Shown here: positions 15,593 to 23,688 of the stretch, piece by piece | Layout of the letters: each line of letters begins with the position of its first letter | How positions within the stretch are numbered: the first letter of the stretch is position 1 | NCBI GenBank assembly: GCA_022792295.1 | Contig: JAAWAR010000040.1 | Location: 1 to 43,463 of the forward strand | Origin: Lachnospiraceae bacterium | GTDB taxonomy: Bacteria; Bacillota; Clostridia; Lachnospirales; Lachnospiraceae | Length of the DNA stretch: 43,463 bases | Reading direction: 5' to 3' | Position numbers and translations under genes: made by a program | Notes under the pieces: generated by a model | What the model was told of the DNA's origin: nothing | Database searches by the model: none | What the model saw: the letters and a program-made list of their open reading frames with translations, nothing else

Positions 15593-17185
15593 TCAGTCTA
15601 CAAAGTACAGCCGGCTGTAGTCCACGCGCTCCGTCGGAGGCGTGTTCAGACCGCGCAGCTTGGCACTGTGCGCAATGCTGGAATATTCATAGCACAGATA
15701 AATGCTGTAGGATTCTTCATGGATGATCTCCTGTGCCTTCTTATAGAGTTCGATCCGCTTCTCCTCATCCAGTTCTTTAGCTGCCTCGTCCAAAAGCGCG
15801 TCCAGCTCCGGATTATCTGAGTTAATGCGGCTCGTCCCCTGACTGCGGGAATGATACATCGTCTCCAGGCCCTCACCGATGTCCCCGCTGATAAAGGCGG
15901 TACGAACCGGCATTACCTCCTGTTTCATGCCGTTCGCATATTCGCTTAAGGCACCGCTCTCCATCGGGTTTAATGTCAGTGTCACGCCGACCTTGGCCCA
16001 CTGCTCCTGCAGCATCTGTGCCATCAGGTTGTTTGTTGCGTTGCCCAGATAGGTAAAGGATACCTCCAGGTTGTCTTCATAGCCGGCTTCCTTTAACAGC
16101 TCCCTGGCCTTCTCGGGGTCATAGGAATACGGCTCCAGACCATCCGCACGTCCCATCAGTCCCGGCGGCACCGGTCCCGTAGACACCTGCGCTCCCTTGC
16201 TGGTGTAAAGGACTTCACAGATGGTATCTATATCCGTCGCATAATTCAGCGCCTCACGAACCTTTTTATCCTTTAAAGGTCCCTGTGTCGTATTGAAGGC
16301 AATATACCGCACATAAAGGCTGGTATAGAGGGATAATTCCAAATCCGGATTGGACTCCAGCCGCTCATAATCCACCGCCGGGATCACAAGCGCCATATCG
16401 ACTCCGCCGCTCTCAACCTCGACCGTGCGGCTCGTCTGCTCCGTGATGAAGCGGAACGTCACTTTCTCAAGCTTTGCCTTGTCTCCCCAGTATTCGTCAT
16501 TCCGGGTAATCGAAAGACGATCTCCGGCCGACCAGGAGTCAAAACAAAACGGGCCTGTGCCGATCGGGCTGCGGGCATAGGCATCCGCCCCCATTTCCGT
16601 GAAGGCTCTTTCGCTGATAATACTGAGATGGCTGATACATAAAATCTGCCGGATTGCCGCATAGGGCTCCTTTGTCTTTACAATCACTGTATAATCATCC
16701 GGCGCCTCCAGCGCGTCTAAATCAATCTTATCCGTATACGGCATTCCGATCGGCGTCTCCGCCGCATGCTTAAAGGAAAATATGACATCACTGGCTTTCA
16801 GCTCGTCGCCGTTATGGAACTTGATCCCCTTTCGCAGCGTTAATTTCAGGGTGAGTTCATCCATCTGCTCCACACTCTCTGCCAGGCCGCAGACCACATT
16901 CATCTCATCGTCAAATTTTAACAATGTCTCAAACATCTGCGCGACGATCGTGCATGCGATCGAATGGTTGGAGCCAGTGGGATCCAATGCCTGCGGCTCT
17001 CGGTCAATCGCCACCAAAAGTTCCGTTTTGGAAGTAGATGCCTGTTCGCCCTCCGCTACCGCCTCCGCAGCCGTCGTCTGTGCTTTTTGCCCAGCCTCCG
17101 TCTGCGCCTCATCTGCCCTCGGGCCGCCGCATCCGCTCATACAGAGCATAAGGCCCGCCATACACAATGCCAGAGTCTTTTTCAT
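15593..17185 (-). CDS. Peptide ABC transporter substrate-binding lipoprotein
   Basis: 530 residues, SBP_bac_5 family. Signal peptide MKKTLALCMAGLMLCMSGC with lipobox MSGC (Cys19), then a low-complexity Ala/Glu/Thr linker (about 25-50) and the mature domain. Family marks: LDPTGSNHSIACTIVAQMFE, KLTLRKGIKFHNGDELKASD (about 130-149) and YSPIGTGPF-like ARSPIGTGPFCFDSW. It is anchored outside the membrane and delivers oligopeptides to the permease pair. First gene of the operon, with a strong promoter at 17363-17391 and a leader of about 170 bases. Substrate range is not evident. Confidence 0.93.
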   Translation of the reverse strand: MKKTLALCMAGLMLCMSGCGGPRADEAQTEAGQKAQTTAAEAVAEGEQASTSKTELLVAIDREPQALDPTGSNHSIACTIVAQMFETLLKFDDEMNVVCGLAESVEQMDELTLKLTLRKGIKFHNGDELKASDVIFSFKHAAETPIGMPYTDKIDLDALEAPDDYTVIVKTKEPYAAIRQILCISHLSIISERAFTEMGADAYARSPIGTGPFCFDSWSAGDRLSITRNDEYWGDKAKLEKVTFRFITEQTSRTVEVESGGVDMALVIPAVDYERLESNPDLELSLYTSLYVRYIAFNTTQGPLKDKKVREALNYATDIDTICEVLYTSKGAQVSTGPVPPGLMGRADGLEPYSYDPEKARELLKEAGYEDNLEVSFTYLGNATNNLMAQMLQEQWAKVGVTLTLNPMESGALSEYANGMKQEVMPVRTAFISGDIGEGLETMYHSRSQGTSRINSDNPELDALLDEAAKELDEEKRIELYKKAQEIIHEESYSIYLCYEYSSIAHSAKLRGLNTPPTERVDYSRLYFVD

Positions 17186-17284
17186 ACATTCCTTCCTTTC
17201 CTGCTATGCGCCGTCAAGCTTTCCCAGTCCCTGTTCCTGTGTGTTCCCAGTAACCGCACAAATCGCAGGCTTTTTCCTTTTGTC

Positions 17285-17314
17285 TTGACAATTAAACGCA
17301 TATCGTTGCATAAT
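17285..17314 (+). promoter_or_regulatory. Possible promoter of lysR
   Basis: TTGACA (17285-17290), 18 bases, CATAAT (17309-17314). It points right and would start transcription near 17321, upstream of and facing the importer promoter. Confidence 0.55.
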
Positions 17315-17362
17315 AGTAAAAAATTAACTGATTTCGTCTTATTTCGACGTCTTCTGCCTCAT

Positions 17363-17391
17363 ACTATACAAAAAATCACCTTTTATGTCAA
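17363..17391 (-). promoter_or_regulatory. Promoter of the peptide importer operon
   Basis: Minus strand TTGACA (plus 17386-17391), 17 bases, TATAGT (17363-17368). Transcript start would be near 17356. The A-T rich region between this and the LysR start is the likely LysR binding area. Confidence 0.75.
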
Positions 17392-17443
17392 ACACAGAAT
17401 ATCACTGTACATCACAAATAATTTTTGTTCCGAAGGAGCCTGT

Positions 17444-18472
17444 ATGAATACGACAAGCCTGTACTATTTTATTGAAGCTGCAAAAGATTTGAATTTTACA
17501 CAGACCGCCAACCGGCTTTTTATTTCCCAGCAGAATCTAAGCCATCATATTGTCAAATTAGAATCCTACTGCGGCTGCAGGCTCTTTTTACGCAAGCCCA
17601 GCTTAAGCCTCACTTATGAGGGCCTGACCTTCCTCTCCTATGCCAAGTCCGCCGTCGCTGCCGAGAAAAACATCCTCGCCTCCCTCTCCTCCATGGTCAA
17701 CGAGGATGCCGGCCTTCTACAGATCGGCATGACGACCTCAAAATCTATTTTCACGCTCCCCCACATCCTGCCTGACTTCTATTCTATTTTTCCGAATGTC
17801 CGTGTAGAGATCCTCGAACGCCCCACGCTTCTCCTGCGCGAACGTCTTCTTGCCAACAAACTGGATTTCGCTGTCGGGGCCTTTCAGCCTGCCCCGGATC
17901 TGAAAATGCAGCATCTAAGCCACGAAAAGGTCTATCTGTGCATGTCAGACTCCTTGCTTCGTAAAAACCGGCCGGATTTCTCCATTGACGACGTCAGGGA
18001 AGCTCTCCATGGCGTGTCCGTAGGCGCCTTCCCCAATCTTCCTGTGGTTTTCCCACATGACAACGCCATCTTTTCCCAGATTCTCTTTTCCTGCTATGCA
18101 GAAGCAGGCATCACGCCCAATATCATGCTCTCCGTCACCTATCCGCAGCTTTATCATCAGCTCTTTTTAAGCGGTACAATCGCCGTCTTCATGGTCGGCC
18201 TGAATCTGAACTCCTTTTTACTCAACAACCCGCAGGCTCACTCCTTCTTCCACACCTTCCCTCTCCTGCAAAACGGAGAGCTTTTGACCCGTGAAATTTT
18301 CCTGGCTGCCAACCGCAACCGCACACTGACCAGACCGGCCCAAAAATTCATTTCACTCCTCCAGACTGCACTGAGCTCCTTTGACGGAGAGGAGGAGAGT
18401 CCGCCGGGCGCGAGCGCGGGAGAGGGCCCGCAGGGGCACGCTTTCGCTACGGAAAAGCGCAGCGGTACATAA
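17444..18472 (+). CDS. LysR-family transcriptional regulator with an element-derived C-terminus
   Basis: 342 residues from ATG 17444 (GAAGGAG upstream). N-terminal HTH_1: LYYFIEAAKDLNFTQTANRL then FISQQNLSHHIVKLES (about 5-42). The effector-binding domain (about 88-300) begins LLQIGMTTSKSIFTLPHILP. LysR proteins act as tetramers and usually control the divergent operon, here the peptide importer. Normal homology ends around FISLLQTALSSFDG (about residue 314). The last 22 residues (PGASAGEGPQGHAF then ATEKRSGT) are encoded by fold-back element 1, which also supplies the stop codon. This suggests insertion at the 3' end of the gene without loss of the functional domains. Confidence 0.9.
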   Translation: MNTTSLYYFIEAAKDLNFTQTANRLFISQQNLSHHIVKLESYCGCRLFLRKPSLSLTYEGLTFLSYAKSAVAAEKNILASLSSMVNEDAGLLQIGMTTSKSIFTLPHILPDFYSIFPNVRVEILERPTLLLRERLLANKLDFAVGAFQPAPDLKMQHLSHEKVYLCMSDSLLRKNRPDFSIDDVREALHGVSVGAFPNLPVVFPHDNAIFSQILFSCYAEAGITPNIMLSVTYPQLYHQLFLSGTIAVFMVGLNLNSFLLNNPQAHSFFHTFPLLQNGELLTREIFLAANRNRTLTRPAQKFISLLQTALSSFDGEEESPPGASAGEGPQGHAFATEKRSGT

Positions 18473-18547
18473 GGCGCCAAAATACGGCGCCTAAGTACCG
18501 GCGGTTTTCAAGTTCCCCTACAGGCCCTCTCCCGCGCTCGCGCCCGG
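18404..18547. repeat. Fold-back element 1 (144 bp, perfect 25-bp terminal inverted repeats)
   Basis: 18404-18428 is the exact reverse complement of 18523-18547. Inside, AGGGG pairs with CCCCT, and GGTAC-ATAAGGCGCC pairs with GGCGCCTAA-GTACC around a loop AAAATAC, so the whole 144 bases can fold into one long hairpin. It carries copy 2 of the 28-bp repeat (18448-18475). No ORF or transposase inside. Resembles a MITE or REP-like palindromic element. Confidence 0.8.
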
Positions 18548-18631
18548 CTGCTGTATTGGCTGGCTGAAGGGAAAAAGACTTCTTATCCCTCATTCCTTCA
18601 TCCCTTTATCCCTCACTCCCGAGACTCCGTA

Positions 18632-18890
18632 GCGGAGGCCGGGGCGGGAAGGCGGGGCGGGACAGCCGATTGGCGAGGCGCTGCAGAAGCTCTTAGTCCC
18701 TGGCGGGACAAAAAACGAGTGTGGATTTCGGCCTTCCCGGCCGAAATCCAAGAAGCACGAAGCGGAAAAATTTTTCAAAATTTTTCCAGCGACTTGCTTC
18801 TGACCACTCATTTTTTGCCCCGCCAGAGGCTTAGAGCTTCCAGCACCGAAGCCTGGCTGTCCCGCCCCGTCTTTCCGCCCCGGCCTCCGC
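18632..18890. repeat. Fold-back element 2 (259 bp, branched near-palindrome)
   Basis: Outer arms 18632-18647 and 18875-18890 are perfectly complementary, and they extend with few mismatches to 18667 and 18855. Inner arms 18686-18724 and 18804-18840 pair again over about 37 bases (GAAGCTCT, CTGGCGGG and AAAAAACGAGTG blocks). The centre holds two hairpins: GGATTTCGGCC/GGCCGAAATCC (18723-18749) and GGAAAAATTTT/AAAATTTTTCC (18764-18787). A three-way-junction fold is predicted. No gene inside. 18548-18631 between the two elements holds nothing recognised. Confidence 0.8.
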
Positions 18891-18929
18891 GGTCCCCCCC
18901 CCCCTCCCCCTCATTTTTTATTTTGGCCC

Positions 18930-18958
18930 TTGCATTTTCCCCCAACTTCCCTTACAAT
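18930..18958 (+). promoter_or_regulatory. Promoter of the DUF5688 gene
   Basis: TTGCAT (18930-18935), 17 bases, TACAAT (18953-18958), 40 bases right of fold-back element 2. A C-run (about 18894-18910) lies between them. Confidence 0.65.
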
Positions 18959-19073
18959 AAAGGCATCTAAACCATTCTATGTCATCTGGCAACCACAATT
19001 CTACGCATCATATACTTCCCCAGAGATCGCACAAATCCGGGAATCTACATCTGCCAATTCAGGAGGTATTTCT

Positions 19074-20045
19074 ATGAGCTACGAACAATTCTGCACGACG
19101 CTCTGCAGCACGCTGACCGCACTGACCGCGCCCGGAATCACTGTTACCCCAAAACAGATCCCTAAAAACAACGGCGTCTTCCTCGACGCACTCTGGCTCC
19201 GCCGCGAAAAAGCAGCCTGCTCCCCCATCGTTTACTTAAAACCGCTCTATCAAGAGTACTGCCAGGGTAAATCCGTCGATGCACTTTCCCTTGAAATCCT
19301 AAGAGGAATCCGCAGGGACCGCCCTTTCTCCCTCACACTGCCGGATCTTCTTATCGACCTTGAAAGCGCAAAAGAGTACATCACGTTCCGCCTCATCTCC
19401 CGCACTTTAAATGAGCCATTTCTTGATGGCCTCCCCTGGTTTCCGTTCCTCGATCTCGCGATCGTTTTTTATCTTCAGCTTCCCGCTGATTCAGGCGGCA
19501 TCACCTCTGTCTGCATAAACAAAAGCCTTTTAGAACTCTGGAGTCTCACCCCCGATGTGCTTCGCCGAATCGCCTTCCAAAATACCCCACGTCTGCTTCT
19601 GCCATGCCTGGTTCCCTTAGAAGACATGTTGAGGGAATCCCTTGAAAACGGAAGCACCGGACAGAACGCTCCTTCTCGTTCAGATTTCCCGGCCCCGGTA
19701 CCCCCTTCCCTCTACATTCTCACCAACCGGCAGGCAGCCTTTGGCGCCGCCTGCCTGCTCTATGACGGATTGATAAAAAAATTCGCCGGACAGATGCTGT
19801 CCGACGTTCTGATTCTCCCATCCAGTATTCATGAAGTCCTTCTTCTCCCGCGCACTGCCGCGATTTCCGTCACAGAGCTCCGCCAAACCGTAAAACAGGT
19901 CAATGAAACCATGGTTGACCGGCAGGAGCTCCTTTCCGGCGAAGTTTACCTGTACGAGCAAAAGACGGACCGCTTTACCCTTTGTCCGCCAGATTCTCCT
20001 TCTTGGCATGATACGCCAGAAACAGACGGAAAAATGAATCCGTAA
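19074..20045 (+). CDS. DUF5688 family protein
   Basis: 323 residues from ATG 19074 (AGGAGG at 19061-19066). The length, the N-terminal MSYEQFCTTLCSTL with a predicted helix, YLKPLYQEYCQGKSVDALSL at about 55-75, the central ISRTLNEPFLDGLPWFPFLDLAIVFY region and the C-terminal VLLLPRTAAISVTELRQTVK and LSGEVYLYEQKTDRF blocks fit the DUF5688 family of Lachnospiraceae. Function is unknown; no membrane segment, signal or catalytic motif is seen. Its own promoter lies beside the fold-back elements. Its last 71 bases overlap, tail to tail, the 3' end of the thrE C-part gene. Confidence 0.75.
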   Translation: MSYEQFCTTLCSTLTALTAPGITVTPKQIPKNNGVFLDALWLRREKAACSPIVYLKPLYQEYCQGKSVDALSLEILRGIRRDRPFSLTLPDLLIDLESAKEYITFRLISRTLNEPFLDGLPWFPFLDLAIVFYLQLPADSGGITSVCINKSLLELWSLTPDVLRRIAFQNTPRLLLPCLVPLEDMLRESLENGSTGQNAPSRSDFPAPVPPSLYILTNRQAAFGAACLLYDGLIKKFAGQMLSDVLILPSSIHEVLLLPRTAAISVTELRQTVKQVNETMVDRQELLSGEVYLYEQKTDRFTLCPPDSPSWHDTPETDGKMNP

Positions 20046-20427
20046 TAAAAATTGCCATGGCAATTGCACCGGCGATCTGCAGCGTCTCCACCAGGTAATG
20101 GATAGACACCTGGGAGGCGTTGCGGATCAGATAATAAACACAGCGGTAGATTGCGGCGCCGGGAACCGACGGCAGGATGCCCGGTACCAGAAAGACCGTC
20201 ACCGGCGCCTTACGGACCCTAGCCAGGATATGGCTTAAAACCGCGACCACTAATGTAGAGAGGAATGCGGCACTCATTGACGACTGCCATTCTTCTAAAA
20301 TCAGCACATACACCCACCAGCACACACCGCCCATTGCCGCCGCCAGCAAAAGATGACGGCGCGGCACCTCCAAAACTGCTGAAAACATGAGGATCGCCAC
20401 GCAGACGCTCAAAATCTGTATTACCAT
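19975..20427 (-). CDS. Threonine/serine exporter, C-terminal part (ThrE_2, DUF3815)
   Basis: 150 residues, four or five membrane helices (VIQILSVCVAILMFSAVLEV, then LLLAAAMGGVCWWVYVLIL, and so on), with the LVPGILPSVPGAAIYR loop typical of ThrE_2. ThrE exports threonine and serine; in many Firmicutes it is split into two proteins as here. ATG 20427 is chosen over a GTG at 20442 because GGGGGG is correctly spaced and because ATGGTAA overlaps the upstream stop (20421-20423), a coupling arrangement. Confidence 0.88.
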   Translation of the reverse strand: MVIQILSVCVAILMFSAVLEVPRRHLLLAAAMGGVCWWVYVLILEEWQSSMSAAFLSTLVVAVLSHILARVRKAPVTVFLVPGILPSVPGAAIYRCVYYLIRNASQVSIHYLVETLQIAGAIAMAIFITDSFFRLFLAYHAKKENLADKG

Positions 20428-21197
20428 AATATGCCCCCCCACAAGGACTGAAACAAAAACATCCCGCCGCCGACTCCCGCTGCCACCGCAAGCGAGGTCA
20501 CGACTGCTTCCAGCATCCGGGCCGAGCCCGACGTGTAATCACCATTTAACGTATCACGAATCGCCGTCGTGAATATCACTCCCGGCACCAGCGGCATGAT
20601 CGAGCTGATAATCAATACATCGACGTTTGTCTTCTGCCAGAGCCAGTTTTTAATCATCAAGGCGGCAACCGCCACAGTAAACGCACAGAATGCATTGATG
20701 CAGAAATCATTCAGCCGGACCTTTTTTACAATCCGGTCTGCAAATGCCAAAGCAACCCCCACCAGACCGGAGGCAACGCACTCCAAAAGATTCCCGCCGA
20801 AGATCGGCGCGAAACAAAAAGGAACCCCCACCAGGCCCACGGCTCGATACCATGGTCCATACTGAACCGCCGTGGCCGTCTCCTTAAGCTTCTCATATGC
20901 CTCCTCGACGGTAATATCTCCGTGGCAGAAGCTCCGGGAGATCTCGTTTACCAAATAAATGCGATTGATATTGGTGCTGCGTCCCGGGGTTCGCTTGATT
21001 AACGTCATCGTCTCCTTCACGGGATCATCGAGGGTTACAAAAATCCCTGTGGAAAAAACAACGGTTTCTGTTGTCTCATAACTGGAGCACTTCAGCATGT
21101 GGTTCATCGTATCCTCCACCCGGTATACCTCCGCCCCGCTCACCAGCATGATCTCCCCGGCCAAAACCACGGCTTCCAGAAGAATTTTTTCGTTCAT
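20421..21197 (-). CDS. Threonine/serine exporter, N-terminal part (ThrE, DUF1212)
   Basis: 258 residues. Soluble N-terminal half with LAGEIMLVSGAEVYRVEDTM (about 12-31, the ThrE signature) and NRIYLVNEISRSFCHGDITV, then four or five membrane helices (LMIKNWLWQKTNVDVLIISS, LVPGVIFTTAIRDTLNGDYT). ATG 21197 has GGGGAGGAG upstream. It lies 12 bases after feoB and is very probably on the feo transcript, so exporter level may follow iron status. Together with the C-part it forms one exporter. Confidence 0.9.
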   Translation of the reverse strand: MNEKILLEAVVLAGEIMLVSGAEVYRVEDTMNHMLKCSSYETTETVVFSTGIFVTLDDPVKETMTLIKRTPGRSTNINRIYLVNEISRSFCHGDITVEEAYEKLKETATAVQYGPWYRAVGLVGVPFCFAPIFGGNLLECVASGLVGVALAFADRIVKKVRLNDFCINAFCAFTVAVAALMIKNWLWQKTNVDVLIISSIMPLVPGVIFTTAIRDTLNGDYTSGSARMLEAVVTSLAVAAGVGGGMFLFQSLWGGILW

Positions 21198-21209
21198 GTA
21201 GCTCCTCCC

Positions 21210-23210
21210 CTAAATCAGCAGCCTGCCCGCCTGATAAACGACGACCGCTGCCGCCCATGCCAGCACAAGCTGAAATACAACTATCCCTGCCGTCCATTTT
21301 ACAGACCCTGTCTCCTTACGGATCGTCGCAATCGTCGCAATGCAGGGCGTATATAAAAGGCAGAACAGCATCAAGGCATATGCATTCACACTTCCGAAAC
21401 CACCTGCTGCAAGAGCGTCCGAAAGCGCTGCCATCCCGGCCGCCGAATTGATATTCCCGATCCCGTAGAGGACCGAAAAACTCGAAACGACCACTTCCTT
21501 TGCAGAAATACCGGAAATCAGCGCTACTGCAATCTGCCAGCTTCCAAGACCTGCCGGCTTAAGAATCGGGACAAGGAGTGCACCAAAACGCGCAGCAAAG
21601 CTCTCCGCTACATTCTCTGTAAAGCCTGATGGTCCTGCATTCAGCACAAACCACAGGACGATTGAAGCCAAAAAAATCGTCGTCCCTGCCTTTGTCAGAT
21701 AATCCTTTACCTTTTCCCAGACATAGATTGCCACTGTCCGCAGATTCGGCGTCTTGTACTCCGGCAGCTCGATCAGCAGTGCGTTTTCATATTCCTTCCC
21801 TGTTGTCTTATGCAGGAGCAAGGCCACGGTAATCGCAACCAGGACGCCTACCAGGTACAGAGAATACGCCACCAACATAGCCGAATCTGGAAAAAAGAGC
21901 TGTGCAAACAGCACATAGATCGGAAGCCTCGCCGAACAGGACATAAACGGCGTGATTAAGATCGTCTTCAGCCGATCCTTCTGGCTCTCCAGCGCCCGTG
22001 TCGCCATAACAGCCGGAACCGTACAGCCAAATCCTAAGAGCATCGGCAGAAACGCCTTTCCGGAAAGGCCTACCATGCTCATGGTCTCGTTCATCACGTA
22101 GGCAACTCTTGCCATATAGCCGCTGTCCTCCAGAAACGCCAGCGCCAAAAACAGGATAAAAATATTCGGAAGAAACGTGAGAATCCCGCCGACCCCCGCG
22201 ATAATCCCGTCCACAACAAGCGAGGTCAGCCATGCGGACACGCCCGCCCTTTGAAGAATCCCTAGCATGGTGCCTGAAAACAGCCCCAAAGCCTGTTCAA
22301 AATATCCCTTTAAAAAATCACCCACCGTAAAAGTCAGGAAAAACACGAGCGCCATGATTCCGAAAAACACCGGGATCCCCCAAATCGGATGCGTCAAAAG
22401 TCCGTCGGCCCGATCCGTCAGCGCAGACTTTTCTTCCTTATTAAAAAGGCATTCTCGGATGATCTCCTCCACATAGTCATATTTTTCATTAATGATCTGC
22501 TTCTCATAGCTTTTATCCGCCACCGCAGACAGATTCGCCGGATGGTCTTTCATGACCTCCTTGTCATGTTCCAGCATCTTGATTGCATGCCAGCGCAGAT
22601 TAGGAAGCGTCGGATAGCTTTGGCGCAGAATATCCTCGGTCCGCTGCAGTCTGTCCTCAATCTCTGCATCATAACGGACCACGACGCCCTGCGGCTCCTC
22701 CTCGTAATGGTGCACCACCGCATGCAGCAGCACATCAAGCCCGGTCCGCTTTCTCGCAGAAACGGGAACCACCGGAATCTCTCCCAGAAGCTCCGGTAAT
22801 CTGTGCAGATCAATCTCCATGCCGCGCTCCTCCACAATATCCATCATGTTGAGGGCGAGGATAACCGGCTTCTTAAGCTCCAGAAGCTGCAGGGTCAAAT
22901 ACAGGTTCCGCTCCAGGGATGAGGCGTCCACTACATTGACAATGACATCCACACCTTCCTCCTCGATACAGCGTCTGGTAATCAGCTCCTCCATTGTATA
23001 GGAGGTCAGGCTGTAAATTCCAGGTGTGTCGATGACATGGATTTTTCTTCCCTTATGAGAGGTCTCCCCCTCCTTGCGCTCTACCGTCACACCCGGCCAG
23101 TTCGCAACCTTAAGCTTCGCCCCGGTGAACGCATTAAACAGCGTCGTCTTTCCGCAGTTGGGATTGCCGACAAAGCAGACAGTAATCGGCGTATTGTCGT
23201 TTTCTTTCAT
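21210..23210 (-). CDS. feoB: Ferrous iron transporter FeoB
   Basis: 666 residues. N-terminal G domain: G1 GNPNCGKTT (about 15-23), G2/G3 DTPGIYSLTS (about 61-70), G4 NMMD, then a helical GDI region, followed by the membrane domain with the two Gate motifs (PNIFILFLALAFLEDSGYMA and PIYVLFAQLFF). It takes up Fe(II) driven by or gated through GTP hydrolysis. Overlaps feoA by four bases (ATG within the feoA stop region). Ends with the short C-terminal helix FQLVLAWAAAVVVYQ, without a FeoC. Regulated through a Fur-type site before feoA. Confidence 0.96.
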   Translation of the reverse strand: MKENDNTPITVCFVGNPNCGKTTLFNAFTGAKLKVANWPGVTVERKEGETSHKGRKIHVIDTPGIYSLTSYTMEELITRRCIEEEGVDVIVNVVDASSLERNLYLTLQLLELKKPVILALNMMDIVEERGMEIDLHRLPELLGEIPVVPVSARKRTGLDVLLHAVVHHYEEEPQGVVVRYDAEIEDRLQRTEDILRQSYPTLPNLRWHAIKMLEHDKEVMKDHPANLSAVADKSYEKQIINEKYDYVEEIIRECLFNKEEKSALTDRADGLLTHPIWGIPVFFGIMALVFFLTFTVGDFLKGYFEQALGLFSGTMLGILQRAGVSAWLTSLVVDGIIAGVGGILTFLPNIFILFLALAFLEDSGYMARVAYVMNETMSMVGLSGKAFLPMLLGFGCTVPAVMATRALESQKDRLKTILITPFMSCSARLPIYVLFAQLFFPDSAMLVAYSLYLVGVLVAITVALLLHKTTGKEYENALLIELPEYKTPNLRTVAIYVWEKVKDYLTKAGTTIFLASIVLWFVLNAGPSGFTENVAESFAARFGALLVPILKPAGLGSWQIAVALISGISAKEVVVSSFSVLYGIGNINSAAGMAALSDALAAGGFGSVNAYALMLFCLLYTPCIATIATIRKETGSVKWTAGIVVFQLVLAWAAAVVVYQAGRLLI

Positions 23211-23455
23211 GCCTTTCCTTCCTCCTTGCTCCGTCCGCTCTCCCAGACCTCGATCCCGCCGGTAATCCGCCTTCCAAGCGCCAGTCTTGTCCCGCGCACC
23301 TTGATAATCATTGTTCCGCTCTGCTTCTTATTTAAAACAGAAATTTCTGTATTTTCATTCACACCCAGCGCTTCCAAACGCCTCATTAACGCTTCCTCCG
23401 CCGTCACCGAGCGGACCAGATAGCGCCCTCCGACCATTCCTTCATACAATTTCAT
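23207..23455 (-). CDS. feoA: Ferrous iron transport accessory protein FeoA
   Basis: 82 residues, SH3-like beta-barrel domain: LVRSVTAEEALMRRLEALGV then GTMIIKVRGTRLALGRRITG. FeoA binds and stimulates FeoB. ATG at 23455 with GGGAG about ten bases upstream. First gene of the feo-thrE operon. Confidence 0.94.
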   Translation of the reverse strand: MKLYEGMVGGRYLVRSVTAEEALMRRLEALGVNENTEISVLNKKQSGTMIIKVRGTRLALGRRITGGIEVWESGRSKEEGKA

Positions 23456-23502
23456 AGCTTTCTGTCTCCCATACAGACCATGTGTGTTCCGGCCCCGGGA
23501 TT

Positions 23503-23532
23503 ATTGTATTCTGATTGAGAATGCTTGTCAAT
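23503..23532 (-). promoter_or_regulatory. feoA promoter overlapped by a Fur-type box
   Basis: Minus strand TTGACA (plus 23526-23531), 17 bases, TACAAT (23503-23508). On the plus strand ATTGAGAATGCTTGTCAAT (23514-23532) is close to the Fur 7-1-7 pattern TGATAAT-N-ATTATCA, agreeing at 11 of 14 positions, and covers the -35 and the spacer. Iron-bound Fur should block the promoter. The 23533-23688 stretch up to the uvrB stop holds no recognised feature. Confidence 0.7.
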
Positions 23533-23688
23533 ATACGTTTTAAAGAATCTGGTGTACCGGCCGGATTCCTTTCAGCCAAATAACGCAGAATGCATTTTCG
23601 ATCTCCAAAATGGACGAGGAAGATGCTGTAATGGCCCCGCGCGCCGACGGCCCTGACGGTTCCCCTTCTGTATCACACAAATGCGTTG

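Noticed and set aside
18473-18929. Rho-independent terminator as a full explanation of the fold-back elements
   Set aside because: The structures are far larger than a terminator and lack a T tract directly after the stem.
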